A program made the position numbers and the translations under genes. Below the pieces are notes generated by a model. That model saw only the letters and a list, made by a program, of their open reading frames with translations, was not told the origin of the DNA and did not search any database. Positions 51,125 through 60,541 of a stretch of DNA of 64,000 nt are shown here, piece by piece; position 1 is the first letter of the stretch; each line of letters starts with the position of its first letter. The DNA is taken from NCBI RefSeq assembly GCF_002127535.1, contig NZ_MUBJ01000002.1, positions 153,234-217,233 of the forward strand, read 5' to 3'. Source of the stretch: Xenorhabdus vietnamensis (GTDB lineage Bacteria; Pseudomonadota; Gammaproteobacteria; Enterobacterales; Enterobacteriaceae).

Positions 51125-51587
51125 TATGTTTAGCTAATTACTCTGTTGGTGTGACGTTTCTTTTATTTGAACTTCATACCACCATAAGAAAAACCTTTAT
51201 CCCCGAATTAAAATAGAAGCCTTACTAACCGCCTGACCTCTGATATCGTATATTTGATCTCCATCATTCATTGTTGTTCTTCATTACCGTTATTCATGAC
51301 CGTTACTAAACATCGTGAACAACGCTATCCACATGTATCATCCACGCAATAGTTCGGTTTTTTCGTTATATAACCACGGAATAATTACCATAATGGGTGG
51401 ATAGGAGTATGATCATAAAGAAGTGGTCATTGCTTATTTTTGGGTTATATCGTGAAGCATGACTACTTAGTTCGCCCCTACGATTGCATCGGTGGTAAGC
51501 CGCCAATGGATGAAATCGGCGTTATTGGTTCACCTGCAAATCTGTGGTCAGCTCGTGTTGACCATGACATAAAAAATAGAGATTTTT
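51125..51587. other. Region before the molybdoenzyme gene with a possible gene remnant
   Basis: The left part is AT-rich and looks non-coding. From about 51454 to 51573 the base composition becomes gene-like, and one plus-strand frame reads VKHDYLVRPYDCIGGKPPMDEIGV and on to SPANLWSARVDHD before running into the next gene's start in another frame. I cannot match it to a family; it may be the end of a lost gene. Confidence 0.4.
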
Positions 51588-53906
51588 ATGAAATTCAAAT
51601 CAAAAATAAAACCTTATCACGCGGCTGCTGGTGGTTGGGGTTCACTGGAGGCAACCACCCGCTTTGTCTTTGATAGTAAACAAGCACTGAAAAATATGGT
51701 TAACCTGATGCGCATGAACAAGCCCAAAGGCTTTGATTGCCCCGGATGCGCATGGGGAGATGACAACAAAAGCCTTTTTAGTTTTTGTGAAAATGGTGCC
51801 AAAGCAGTCACTTGGGAAGCGACTCGTCGGTACGTTGAACGAGAATTCTTCGCAACTCACAGCGTTAGTAAACTTTACCAACAAAGTGATTATTTCCTTG
51901 AATATCAAGGTCGTGTGGTTGAACCGATGAGTTATAACCCGCAAACGGATCATTATGAGCCGATTAGCTGGGACGATGCTTTTGCCCTGATTGCCCATCA
52001 TATCAAGGCGATGGATAACCCCAATCAGCTTGAATTGTATACTTCAGGACGTGCCAGTAATGAGGCGTCATGGCTGTATCAATTGCTTGGCCGTGTGCTG
52101 GGAACAAATAATTTCCCTGATTGTTCCAATATGTGTCATGAAGCTAGCGGCTACGGTATGTTGCAAAGTTTGGGGGTTGGGAAAGGCACCATTCGGCTGC
52201 AAGATTTTGATCATGCTGATGCCATCTTTATTTTCGGTCAAAACCCCGGTACAAACCACCCACGAATGCTACATAGCTTACGGCATGCCGCTGAACATGG
52301 CGCTCGTATTGTCACATTTAATACTCTGCGTGAGCGCGGTTTGGAACGTTTCGCTGATCCACAAAAACCACTCGAAGTGATCACCCCAATGGCAGGGAAA
52401 ATTAGCCATCGTTACTATCAGCCTAAACTTGGCGGAGATATGGCAGCGGTACGCGGGATTGTAAAGGCGCTTTTGGAAACTCATAACACTCTTCTGGCCG
52501 AAGGTAAGTCAGGTATTTTTGATCTGGAATTCATTTCAATTTACACCGAAGGATTGAGTGCTTACTTGCAGGAGGTCGCTGCAACCGAGTGGTCATTTAT
52601 CGAAGATCAATCGGGATTGACTGAAACACAATTGCGCGAGGCAGCCAGTATTTATCAAAATGCTGAGCGCGTTATTTGCACTTGGGCAATGGGGATAACT
52701 CAGCATAAACACTCTTTGGTTACCGTGCGTGAAATCGTTAACCTTCAATTGCTTTTTGGTCAGTTGGGTAAACCCGGTGCGGGGCTTTGTCCGGTGCGTG
52801 GTCACAGTAATGTGCAGGGCAACCGGACAATGGGAATTAATGAGAAACCTGCCAAATCTTTTCTGGATAGCATGGCAGCCCATTTTGGTTTCGAGCCACC
52901 TCGTGCTCATGGTCATAATGTTGTGAAAGCGCTGAGTGCTATGCTGCGTGATGAAGTTAAGGTGTTGATCGCACTGGGTGGGAACCTTGCGGCAGCAGCT
53001 CCGGATAGCTTACGAACAGAAGAAGCTCTTAAGCACTGTGATTTGACCGTACACATCAGCACAAAATTAAATCGGAGTCATCTTGTTACCGGTAAAAAAG
53101 GCGCTCTTATCCTGCCGACATTAGGTCGTACCGAACGGGATATTCAGGCTACAGGATCACAATTTGTTACGGTAGAAGACTCTTTCAGTATGGTTCATGC
53201 CTCAGAAGGGGTGAACAAACCACTATTTGATACCCAACGTTCTGAGACCGCGATTGTTGCAGGCATTGCTAATGCGACAATAGGTAATACCGCGACAATT
53301 AACTGGCTGGAATTAGCAGGGGATTACAATAAAATTCGCGATCATATTGCAGCGACCATTCCAGGATTTGATGGCTTTAATACAAAATGCGAACACCCCG
53401 GTGGTTTCTATCTTGGCAATGCTGCGGCTGAATTACGTTTTGCTACACCAAGCAAAAAAGCTGAATTCAGCCATGCTCCGTTACCAAAAACACTATTCCC
53501 GCAAATTGAAGGTACTGAAGTTCCTTTCACGCTGCAGACTCTGCGTTCGCACGACCAATACAACACCACGATTTATGGATTGGATGATCGTTATCGCGGA
53601 GTTTATGGTCAACGGGAAGTGCTGTTTATGAATCCGGAAGATATTGCCCAATCGGGATATCAGGCTGGTGATCTGGTTGATATCGAAACAGTATGGAATG
53701 ATGGTATCAAGCGTAAAGTATCGGGCTTCAAATTGGTTCCTTACACCATTCCACGCGGAAACCTTGCCGCTTACTATCCGGAAACCAACCCATTAGTACC
53801 AATGGAAAGTGTTGGTGATGGTACAGGCACTCCAACCTCAAAATCTGTACCAGTGAAATTATCCCTCATTGAACAAAAAGCGTCTGAACCTCAGCGTCTT
53901 GTATAA
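51588..53906 (+). CDS. ydeP: FdhF/YdeP-family molybdopterin oxidoreductase
   Basis: 772-residue cytoplasmic molybdoenzyme of the YdeP family, related to formate dehydrogenase alpha chains and implicated in acid resistance in E. coli. Landmarks are AAGGWGSLEATT, FDCPGCAWGDD, TSGRASNEASWLYQLLGRVLGTNNFPDCSNMCHEASGYGM, GQNPGTNHPRML, AGLCPVRGHSNVQGNRTMG and RSHDQYNTTIYGLDDRYRGVYGQRE. The N-terminal cysteines form an incomplete cluster motif compared with FdhF. It stands alone between accessory genes. The symbol is by similarity. Confidence 0.85.
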   Translation: MKFKSKIKPYHAAAGGWGSLEATTRFVFDSKQALKNMVNLMRMNKPKGFDCPGCAWGDDNKSLFSFCENGAKAVTWEATRRYVEREFFATHSVSKLYQQSDYFLEYQGRVVEPMSYNPQTDHYEPISWDDAFALIAHHIKAMDNPNQLELYTSGRASNEASWLYQLLGRVLGTNNFPDCSNMCHEASGYGMLQSLGVGKGTIRLQDFDHADAIFIFGQNPGTNHPRMLHSLRHAAEHGARIVTFNTLRERGLERFADPQKPLEVITPMAGKISHRYYQPKLGGDMAAVRGIVKALLETHNTLLAEGKSGIFDLEFISIYTEGLSAYLQEVAATEWSFIEDQSGLTETQLREAASIYQNAERVICTWAMGITQHKHSLVTVREIVNLQLLFGQLGKPGAGLCPVRGHSNVQGNRTMGINEKPAKSFLDSMAAHFGFEPPRAHGHNVVKALSAMLRDEVKVLIALGGNLAAAAPDSLRTEEALKHCDLTVHISTKLNRSHLVTGKKGALILPTLGRTERDIQATGSQFVTVEDSFSMVHASEGVNKPLFDTQRSETAIVAGIANATIGNTATINWLELAGDYNKIRDHIAATIPGFDGFNTKCEHPGGFYLGNAAAELRFATPSKKAEFSHAPLPKTLFPQIEGTEVPFTLQTLRSHDQYNTTIYGLDDRYRGVYGQREVLFMNPEDIAQSGYQAGDLVDIETVWNDGIKRKVSGFKLVPYTIPRGNLAAYYPETNPLVPMESVGDGTGTPTSKSVPVKLSLIEQKASEPQRLV

Positions 53907-54450
53907 GGTATTTATGGTTTTAATTTCTGGTTAATAGTCAGAATTACGTCGATTTAGGCTCGGTTTTTGAAGATAATGATAAGATTTTCATCATTAAAAA
54001 CCGAGCTAGTTAGCATACAGCCATAATCAATATTGTGGCATGATTATTATCTATTTTTCCTTCCTCAAAACAGGTGTCTAATTCAATAATTTGAAAAAAT
54101 TTTGGAGTGGCAATTATATTTCATTAACAATGATAAAGAACTTATTTATTAAATTGTACCTCGTAATAAGTGCATACATAAAATTAATATGGGTTTAGTT
54201 TTTTTAAACAAAATATCAACGAAATTAAGGATTGGGTTGTGGAGTGTTCCGAATAAAATCATACTCAAGGTATTTAAAAGCTAATAAAACCTATAATTGA
54301 TTGAACTTAATCTAATGAATTAAAATGCGAAGATATTTCCACGATGTTAGTATTTAATTATTCTAACAAATTTCAAAATTTGTGCTGAAAAACATCTTTG
54401 GCGAAGTATTCTTTGGAAATTTACTGAATTAAATAAATTTAATATAGCAA
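53907..54450. other. AT-rich intergenic region after the molybdoenzyme gene
   Basis: About 540 bases. A hairpin at 53958-54006 (GCTCGGTTTTT with AAAAACCGAGC, with an inner AATGAT/ATCATT stem) probably ends the ydeP transcript. The rest is very AT-rich with no recognisable gene and includes the promoter region of the 54451 gene. Confidence 0.5.
53958..54006 (+). terminator. Probable ydeP transcript terminator
   Basis: Eleven-base arms GCTCGGTTTTT (53958-53968) and AAAAACCGAGC (53996-54006) enclose a smaller AATGAT/ATCATT stem. The near symmetry would allow action in both directions. Confidence 0.6.
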
Positions 54451-54906
54451 ATGTATAATATTATAGATCCAGGAAATCATGTGAAGGATAAATATTATTT
54501 TGATGGTATGTATGTTGATAAGACTGAACTAATTTTTTGGCTTATTTTAGACGAATTTAGAAAACAGTTTACTGTTGTTGATGTAGTCGCTATTGCTTCT
54601 ATGCTGGCGAGTCTACCAGTGTTAGACGCGCCTGGTAAGGCAGGAGGTGGTGCTACCAAAGGTACAAGCCCTCTTTCCGTTGCGAGCCGCAAACTCATTC
54701 GCCATAAGTTCAAAACAAGACGCAAAACCATTACATGGGGGCAACTGTTGAAAGGCAAGTGGGCTTATACGACCAGTCTTGCTACATTTGTTGGTCGTTG
54801 GCTTCCGTGGGTGGGAGCCGTGCTGACCGCTTATACTCTTGCTATTATAACCCGAAATGTTATACACCGTTATAAACTGATTGTTGGCTCAGGGGGGAAT
54901 CATTAG
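54451..54906 (+). CDS. Small membrane protein paired with a DUF1493 gene
   Basis: 151 residues. An N-terminal acidic/aromatic segment (VKDKYYFDGMYVDKTELIFWLILDEFRK) is followed by a helix with small residues, then a basic linker GGGATKGTSPLSVASRKLIRHKFKTRRKTITWGQLLKG. Two hydrophobic helices end the protein (SLATFVGRWLPWVGAVL, YTLAIITRNVI). Similar proteins occur next to DUF1493 genes in Salmonella and relatives; no function is known. It is 1 base from the next gene, so the two form a unit. Confidence 0.7.
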   Translation: MYNIIDPGNHVKDKYYFDGMYVDKTELIFWLILDEFRKQFTVVDVVAIASMLASLPVLDAPGKAGGGATKGTSPLSVASRKLIRHKFKTRRKTITWGQLLKGKWAYTTSLATFVGRWLPWVGAVLTAYTLAIITRNVIHRYKLIVGSGGNH

Positions 54907-54907
54907 T

Positions 54908-55228
54908 ATGAACAAAGCTGATGGTGTTCGGACGCTTATAAAACAACATTTCTGGGATATGTCAGATGAGGATTCTTTAAGCACAGGCGACTATTGCGTT
55001 GTACCTGAAGATGCTTATGATTTTTTGGAGGAATACGCTGAGAAACTGAACGTGGATATGACCGGTTTTAATTTTCGCCGGTACTTTCCGAACACAGGGA
55101 TTCTTTTTCTTCCTAATGCCATTCTCCCTCGTTATCTGCAAACGGATCATCACGATCCAGCACCTTTGACGGTTCAGATGCTGATAACATCCGCAGAAGC
55201 GGGTCATTGGCTTTATCCCGATAATTAA
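54908..55228 (+). CDS. DUF1493 family protein
   Basis: 106 residues from ATG 54908. The DUF1493 blocks are DYCVVPEDAYDFLEEYAEKLNVDMTGFNFRRYFPN, LPNAILPRYLQTDHH and PLTVQMLITSAEAGHWLYPD. The first block resembles an acyl-carrier-protein-like helical fold. It is coupled to the upstream membrane protein gene. Some such pairs lie near secretion-system or toxin islands; an effector/immunity or accessory role is conjecture. Confidence 0.78.
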   Translation: MNKADGVRTLIKQHFWDMSDEDSLSTGDYCVVPEDAYDFLEEYAEKLNVDMTGFNFRRYFPNTGILFLPNAILPRYLQTDHHDPAPLTVQMLITSAEAGHWLYPDN

Positions 55229-55528
55229 TGTGTCAGTTTTGGGGCTTAATATCAAAAAATCTGTTCTGGTAGTGAAATATGCTTAAAATCACTATAATTC
55301 TTGTGCGAAATTCACTTCGAGTTAAAATAAGAAAAGCGCTTCAAATGCACATATATTTGAAATTAATTATTGAGATTTTAATTATTTCTCTTTGTTATAT
55401 TTATTAACGTGATAGGAAACTTAGATAAGTAATAATAGGTTGAATAAATAAAATTCTTCTTGAATAAAATAATATTATGACTAAGGCGTAATTTCCTCAA
55501 TCATAATATTAATGGCTGTTTATTCTTT
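55229..55528. other. Intergenic region at the pyrB end of the insertion
   Basis: About 300 AT-rich bases between the DUF1493 gene and the convergent pyrB stop. In an intact pyrBI operon pyrI would start within about 20 bases of the pyrB stop. No pyrI fragment, direct repeat or integrase is visible. Confidence 0.5.
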
Positions 55529-56470
55529 TTAGTGAGCTATGACAACATCTTCATTCAACACCAGCGACAACAATGCCTGACGGGCAAAAATGCCATTCCC
55601 TGCTTGCTGGAAATAGTAAGCATATGGCGTCTTATCTACATCTACCGTGATTTCATCGATACGTGGCAGCGGATGCAGCACTTTCAGGTTCTCTTTGACA
55701 TTGACCAGATCCGCTGCGTGCAGAACGAATTGAGCCTTGATATTGGCATATTCTGAAGGATCAAGACGTTCTTTCTGGACACGGGTCATGTACAGAATGT
55801 CCAGTTCAGGCAGGACATCTTCAAAATTATTGTGGAGGCTGTAACTTACCTGTTTTTCTTCCAGCATATGCAGAATATAGCTTGGCATCGCCAGTGCATC
55901 TGGGGCGATAAAACAGAAATGGTTGCCATTAAATTTTGCCAATGCTTGTGTCAGTGAGTGAACGGTACGGCCATATTTCAAATCACCGACCATGGCGATT
56001 TTCAGGTTTTCCAGTCTGCCCTGAGTTTCCTGAATAGTGAATAGATCGAGCAAAGTTTGGGTCGGATGTTGGTTTGCACCATCGCCGGCATTAATAATGG
56101 GGATATGACCGGAGAACTCAGAAGCCAGTCGTGCCGCACCTTCCTGTGGATGACGCATGACGATAGCATCGGCATATTGGCTGATGATAGAAATAGTGTC
56201 AGCCAGAGTTTCTCCCTTTTTACCCAATGAGGTGTTGCTACTGTCAGCAAAGCCAACTACGGAAGCACCAAGTCGCTGAATAGCGGTTTCAAAAGAGAGG
56301 CGGGTGCGGGTGGAGGCTTCAAAGAAGCAACTTGCAATCACCTTGTGTTTCAGTAATTCAGTCTGTGGATTGGCTTTCAATGCAGCGGCCGTTTGCAATA
56401 CCAGTTCCAGATCTGCGCGGCTCAGATCATTAATTGAAATGATATGCTTGCGATATAACGGGTTAGCCAT
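55529..56470 (-). CDS. pyrB: Aspartate carbamoyltransferase catalytic chain
   Basis: Catalyses carbamoyl phosphate plus aspartate to carbamoyl aspartate, the committed step of pyrimidine synthesis. The 313 residues include the carbamoyl-phosphate motif [59 protein letters not shown] and [11 protein letters not shown]. It is preceded by the pyrL leader and attenuator (56516-56651). pyrI is not adjacent. Confidence 0.98.
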   Translation of the reverse strand: MANPLYRKHIISINDLSRADLELVLQTAAALKANPQTELLKHKVIASCFFEASTRTRLSFETAIQRLGASVVGFADSSNTSLGKKGETLADTISIISQYADAIVMRHPQEGAARLASEFSGHIPIINAGDGANQHPTQTLLDLFTIQETQGRLENLKIAMVGDLKYGRTVHSLTQALAKFNGNHFCFIAPDALAMPSYILHMLEEKQVSYSLHNNFEDVLPELDILYMTRVQKERLDPSEYANIKAQFVLHAADLVNVKENLKVLHPLPRIDEITVDVDKTPYAYYFQQAGNGIFARQALLSLVLNEDVVIAH

Positions 56471-56515
56471 GTTTATGTTCCTCTTTTATGACTTCTAGCC
56501 TTGAACTGGGTAGGC

Positions 56516-56546
56516 AAAAAAAAGCCCCTCAATTGAGGGGCTTTTT
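56516..56546 (-). promoter_or_regulatory. pyrB attenuator (intrinsic terminator)
   Basis: AAAAGCCCCTC (56545-56535 on the minus strand) pairs with GAGGGGCTTTT (56530-56520) over an AATT loop and is followed by a total run of eight T. The pyrL stop codon lies inside the hairpin, and U-rich stretches occur upstream. This is the layout of UTP-sensing attenuation in E. coli pyrBI: slow polymerase at low UTP stays coupled to the ribosome, which prevents the terminator from forming. Confidence 0.88.
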
Positions 56547-56651
56547 AAATGTTCGGTTAAGTAATGGGAAAAACAATGCGCTTACGCTGCCAGCAGACAG
56601 TGTTTTGTTAGTTTGATGTTTTTTAACAACCTTTACGGCGTAATCTTTCAT
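56529..56651 (-). CDS. pyrL: pyrBI operon leader peptide PyrL
   Basis: A 40-codon frame from ATG 56651 (GGGAG site upstream) begins MKDYAVKVVKKHQ, contains SALFFPLLNR and ends KKPLN with its TGA at 56531-56529 within the attenuator stem. Sequence is unlike E. coli PyrL apart from the FFPL stretch, but position, length and stop placement match. Too short for routine gene calling. Confidence 0.8.
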   Translation of the reverse strand: MKDYAVKVVKKHQTNKTLSAGSVSALFFPLLNRTFKKPLN

Positions 56652-56769
56652 GTTTTCTCCCAGCAAATCGTCGCGCATTATACTCACGATAGCATTCACC
56701 GCAAGGCTTACGGGAAGAAATTTCTGTTTTCATTAACTGTCAGATTTAATGGCCGGAATAATGATATGA

Positions 56770-57198
56770 TTATTCGTCTCTATCACCCAAACTGACAGCC
56801 ATTCTATTGAAAGCATTTATGAGGGAAATAGCAGCGGTTAGATCAACAATCTCTTTTTCTGTAAAAACAGCATCAAGACGCTCTTTTATTTTATCCAGCG
56901 TGTTTTGCTTAAGATCTGTTGTTAAAGCTTCACACCATTCTAATGCTAGTTTCTCTTTTGGGCTGTAGATATTGGAATTGAACCACGCGGGCAATTTATC
57001 CAGTTTTACTTGTTCTATGCCATGATCTTTGCGGATTGCTTCAGCATGAAGATGACAACAATAAGCACAACCATTTATTTGGGATACCCGTGTTTCTACC
57101 AGTAAAATAAGTTCTTGATCCAGTTCAGAAGTGTGGATTTCTTCGTAGCTTTTATATAACGGATTAATAATCCTAGGTGAAACTTTTGCGTAATTCAT
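56770..57198 (-). CDS. AhpD/carboxymuconolactone decarboxylase-like protein
   Basis: 142 residues with the AhpD-type redox motif in VSQINGCAYCCHLHAEAIRKDHG (Glu, CxxC, His), followed by EKLALEWCEALT. Such proteins act as alkylhydroperoxidases or disulfide reductases. It is alone between pyrL and rnz. Substrate unknown. Confidence 0.85.
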   Translation of the reverse strand: MNYAKVSPRIINPLYKSYEEIHTSELDQELILLVETRVSQINGCAYCCHLHAEAIRKDHGIEQVKLDKLPAWFNSNIYSPKEKLALEWCEALTTDLKQNTLDKIKERLDAVFTEKEIVDLTAAISLINAFNRMAVSLGDRDE

Positions 57199-57367
57199 TA
57201 TTATCTCTCTGGAGTTTTTATTTTTGTTGCAGGGTGTTAACTATATAAACAACTAATATAAAAATAGTTCTGCCGGAATGCTTTTGAGAGGTACTTCTCG
57301 GAAAATATTATATATCAGAATTGATACTGATATTTATACAGATATCACGTTTATCCTCTTTATTTTC

Positions 57368-57401
57368 CAAGTTGCCGCTTTGTTAGCTATGCTGCAACTT
57401 G
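57368..57401. repeat. Short palindrome, possible repeat-family member
   Basis: CAAGTTGC (57368-57375) and GCAACTTG (57394-57401) form an inverted repeat with an 18-base loop. The segment GCTGCAACTTGAAA is shared with the hairpin at 47541-47568, and TGCCGCTTTG with the palindrome at 38859. Lies between convergent-facing gene ends near the rnz stop. Confidence 0.55.
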
Positions 57402-57460
57402 AAATCTATTACTTGAATCCTACTGGTTCATCTCCTTCTTCTTTATTTTCTTGTGAGAAG

Positions 57461-58378
57461 TTATTTAACTTTAAATACCGCAAAATCTTCGGCCAGATCG
57501 GTATTCGGGAATATTTCCTGGCATTCCTCCAATAATCGTGGACAATCTTCTATACTATAGCGTCCGCTGATATGTGTGGCGATAAAGTGTTTTACCTTGG
57601 CATCACGCGCGAGTGTTGCGGCTTGTTTGGTGGTGGAGTGCCCGCGCTCATTGGCTTTCGCTGCAAATGCATCTTCCAGCGTGATTTCATGCACCATCAC
57701 ATCAACATTGGCAGCCAGTTTTAGTGCTTCGGGAGTCGGCTCCGTATCCCCGAAAATGGCCAACGATTTTCCACGGATCGGGGTGCCTAAATAGTCTTTA
57801 CCGCAAATTGTACGGCCATCTTCCAGTGTCACCGTTCCGCCTTGTTTTAAGGCCTGCATCCACGGGCCACGGGGAATACTATCCTGATTCAATTTTTGCG
57901 CATCAAGTGCGCCGGGTTTATCGTGTTCTTCAATGCGATAACCATAACATTCCACGCGATGATTCAGGGAATAAGCCGTGACTTTGAATTCACCATCATC
58001 AAACAATTGTCCGGGCTGGACTTCGATGATTTCCAGCGGATAGGTCAGGAAAGAACTACTCAGTTGCAATGTGGTTTCCACAAACTGACGTATGCCGGTC
58101 GGCCCATATAAAGTGAGGGGATCAGTGGAACCGCCCATTGAACGGCTGCACAATAAACCGGGCAAGCCGAAAATATGATCACCATGCAGATGAGTAATAA
58201 AAATTTTCTCCAGTTTGGGTATCTTGACGGGGGAATGGAGAATTTGGTGTTGGGTTCCCTCTCCGCAATCAAACATCCACAGTGCGTTGCGGATGCCTTG
58301 TAAATCGAGGATCAGGCTGGTGACATTGCGTTCTTTTGTGGGAATGCCTGCGCTGGTACCTAAAAATTTCAGTTCCAT
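57461..58378 (-). CDS. rnz: Ribonuclease Z
   Basis: Metallo-beta-lactamase-fold endonuclease that trims tRNA 3' ends (ElaC/RNase BN type). The 305 residues have HLHGDH in [15 protein letters not shown], the flexible-arm region [34 protein letters not shown] and HISGRYS. A GGAG site precedes the start. It is adjacent to the RNA-repair locus, with the rtcR remnant 42 bases upstream on the same strand. Confidence 0.96.
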   Translation of the reverse strand: MELKFLGTSAGIPTKERNVTSLILDLQGIRNALWMFDCGEGTQHQILHSPVKIPKLEKIFITHLHGDHIFGLPGLLCSRSMGGSTDPLTLYGPTGIRQFVETTLQLSSSFLTYPLEIIEVQPGQLFDDGEFKVTAYSLNHRVECYGYRIEEHDKPGALDAQKLNQDSIPRGPWMQALKQGGTVTLEDGRTICGKDYLGTPIRGKSLAIFGDTEPTPEALKLAANVDVMVHEITLEDAFAAKANERGHSTTKQAATLARDAKVKHFIATHISGRYSIEDCPRLLEECQEIFPNTDLAEDFAVFKVK

Positions 58379-58420
58379 GTTGTTGTTCTCCTAACTGTTG
58401 TTCTAATGTTTGATGTCGTT

Positions 58421-59997
58421 CTAATAATGTTGAGTGTTCTCCCAATCCAGACCGAATCGGGCTAGGTACTTGCGTAATCTGTCAGCATCATTGGGCTGTT
58501 TTTTCTGTTGACGGGAAACGGCAAATAGCTTGCGACCTGCTTCTGATAAGCTGCTGGATTCACGACATATTTTAATCACCGTTTCTAATTGTTGGCGGTC
58601 AAACAGATCAATTTCCGGCAGAGTATTTGGCAGCAGGAAAACGTGATCCTCGACGCGCCAGTTTTGTTTAAGTCGCGTGATTTCCTCTTCAACCAAAAGT
58701 TGGTTGATACGCCCATTTTCGGCGAACGTCGCCATCCGTGCGACGGAAGCACTGAGTTCGCGAAAATTCCCTCGCCACTGAGCTTGTTCTGAACAGGCAA
58801 AATGCAGGTAAATCTGCCGTGCTTCTTTATCAAAGCGAACTTGTGTTTGCTGCATTTGTGCATAACGAGCAAGTTCATAATCTATGTTCGGCTCGATATC
58901 TTCACGACGTTGTGCCAGACCGGGCAGTTGATAAGTCCACATATTGATACGGGCATAGAGATCTTCGCGGAGTTTCCCCTGAGCGACCCAATCTCGTAAA
59001 TCACGGTGTGTACCGGCAATCAATTGAAAATCACTGCGTATTTCCTTATCAGATCCATAAGGCAGAAAACTCTTTTCTTCAATCGCTTTCAGCAGCATTG
59101 CTTGCTCATCCAACCCCAGTTCAGCCACTTCGTCAAGAAACAAAATGCCGCCATCGGCTTCACAAAGAAGCCCGTTTCGTGGCTGAATGGCTCCTGTAAA
59201 TGCCCCTTTGACATGTCCGAACAGGGTAGACATCGCGTTATCACCGCGCAGAGTGGCACAGTTCACCTCTACAAATCGTCCTGCGATTAAATGACGCGAT
59301 TGCCGTAATTGATAGATTCGGCGGGCGAGAAAGGATTTACCTGCACCAGTCGGCCCCGTTGCAAAATTGGCGCAGTAGAGCGTAAAGCGACACGTTCCAC
59401 TTGATCGATCAGGCGGTTGAAATTGGTATTGCGTGTGGCAATACCTGATTTCAAGAATGCGACCTGCTCCTGTTGTTCGCGCTGAAAGCGGCTAGTCAGG
59501 GTGGTATAGCGGCTGAGGTCTAAATCGATAATCGTATAAACGCCGGCGGAATGGCTCTCATCTCCTTCATTTTTGGGTGATGTCTGGAGCAATTGGGCAG
59601 GCAGGTAACGGGCTTCAGTCAACAGGAACCAACAAATTTGCGCAACGTGGGTGCCGGTTGTGATATGTACCAGATATTCTTCGTTTTCAGTGTCGAATGG
59701 ATAACGAACGGCAAAATCCAGTAGAGCAGTATAAACTTCTTCAAAATCCCATGGGTCTTCAATTTGTATCTCGTTCAATACCACTTTGGTCTGTGGTGAA
59801 ACTTGAGCAATATCCTCTTTAACTCTCTCCGCCAAAACGTAGTCATTGGTTTGATAGAGCAATTCCAGCTTATCAATCGGCAACTCTGGCTGTTGACACA
59901 TCCCAACCGTAGGACGCCATTTTGTCCAGCGATTGGCCTTTTTACCCCGTCTATCTAACTTTGTACCCAATACACCAATGGCGATTCTGCGTTTCAT
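58421..59997 (-). pseudogene. rtcR: RtcR, sigma-54 activator of RNA repair genes, frameshifted
   Basis: Homologue of E. coli RtcR (532 residues), which has an N-terminal CARF-like ligand domain and a sigma-54 AAA+ domain. The first part (ATG 59997, MKRRIAIGVLGTKL) is intact through TTGTHVAQICWFLLTEARYLPA and LKSGIATRNTNFNRLIDQ. Near 59359-59367 the frame shifts: after STAPIL the expected TGPTGAGKSFLARRIYQL is encoded one frame away, so the Walker A motif lies just beyond the break. The remainder (EVNCATLRGDNAMSTLFGHVKGAFTGA, FLDEVAELG, RGNFRELSASVARMA) is open to 58421. One missing base in TTGCAACGGGG explains it. Pseudogene or sequencing error. Confidence 0.85.
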
Positions 59998-60144
59998 TAT
60001 CTTCTCTGTGTTCTTATTTAAATTTATAAATAGCGATACAAAAAGATAAGAAATTTGAACTGCAAAAACAATCACCAAAAACAGTAGAAAATAAAAACAG
60101 TTGTTTTTCAGATAGATAAAAAATATTTCTGCTTTTTACCAAAG

Positions 60145-60161
60145 TTGGCACGCAATTGGCA
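60145..60161 (+). promoter_or_regulatory. Sigma-54 promoter of the slipin-rtcB operon
   Basis: TTGGCACGCAATTGGCA matches the -24/-12 consensus: GG at 60147-60148, ten bases, GC at 60159-60160. Transcription should start near 60172. It lies 148 bases from the divergent rtcR start, where RtcR would bind upstream. RtcR-dependent sigma-54 control of rtcBA is established in E. coli. Confidence 0.9.
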
Positions 60162-60171
60162 ATAACTAGAG

Positions 60172-60541
60172 TGTCAACACATTGAAATAGTACGGATTCG
60201 AAGTCCGGCCGGTGCATGGGTGATGGCATAAGGTCATTACGCTACATGTATTCCGTCAATGAAAGACAATTGACGAACAACATTAGGGTTACTTTGGGTT
60301 CGAGTCCCAAGTTCGAAACTTAAATGAGTCTTTTACTTTCCCAGTAAAACACACTGTAACAACAGAAAAATAAAAAAGTGGTTGTCTGTTGAAAGCCACC
60401 ATTTTGAAGACTCGGCAGATGCAGCTGGGCCAAGGGCAGGATACTGAGCTACTGCAGTTTAAGTACCGATGTATTCATCCCTTAGTTTCGCTCTGATGCC
60501 CAGTTTTCAGAATGAAAGAATAATGAAAAAGGAAAATAACA
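60172..60541 (+). ncRNA. Structured leader RNA with tRNA-like arms upstream of the RNA ligase operon
   Basis: A 370-base leader without a gene. It contains a perfect T-arm-like hairpin (stem TTGGG 60294-60298, loop TTCGAGT, stem CCCAA 60306-60310) and a second smaller one (CGGA, loop TTCGAAG, TCCG; 60193-60207). There is a 7-base-pair hairpin at 60254-60275 (CGTCAAT/ATTGACG) and another at 60331-60349. A 79-base domain is closed by CTGGGC (60425-60430) and GCCCAG (60498-60503), enclosing hairpins 60436-60455 and 60468-60479. No complete tRNA fold or CCA end is seen. In Salmonella, Y-RNA-like tRNA mimics (Yrl) lie before rtcBA; this may be a relative. Confidence 0.6.

Noticed and set aside
57278-57535. 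Plus-strand 85-codon frame near the rnz end
   Set aside because: Overlaps the rnz 3' end and runs through a palindrome; no start signal and no family resemblance.
60172-60541. Functional tRNA gene in the rtcB leader
   Set aside because: T-arm-like hairpins are present, but no matching 7-bp acceptor stem, D-arm and anticodon arm combine into one tRNA; better described as tRNA-like leader.
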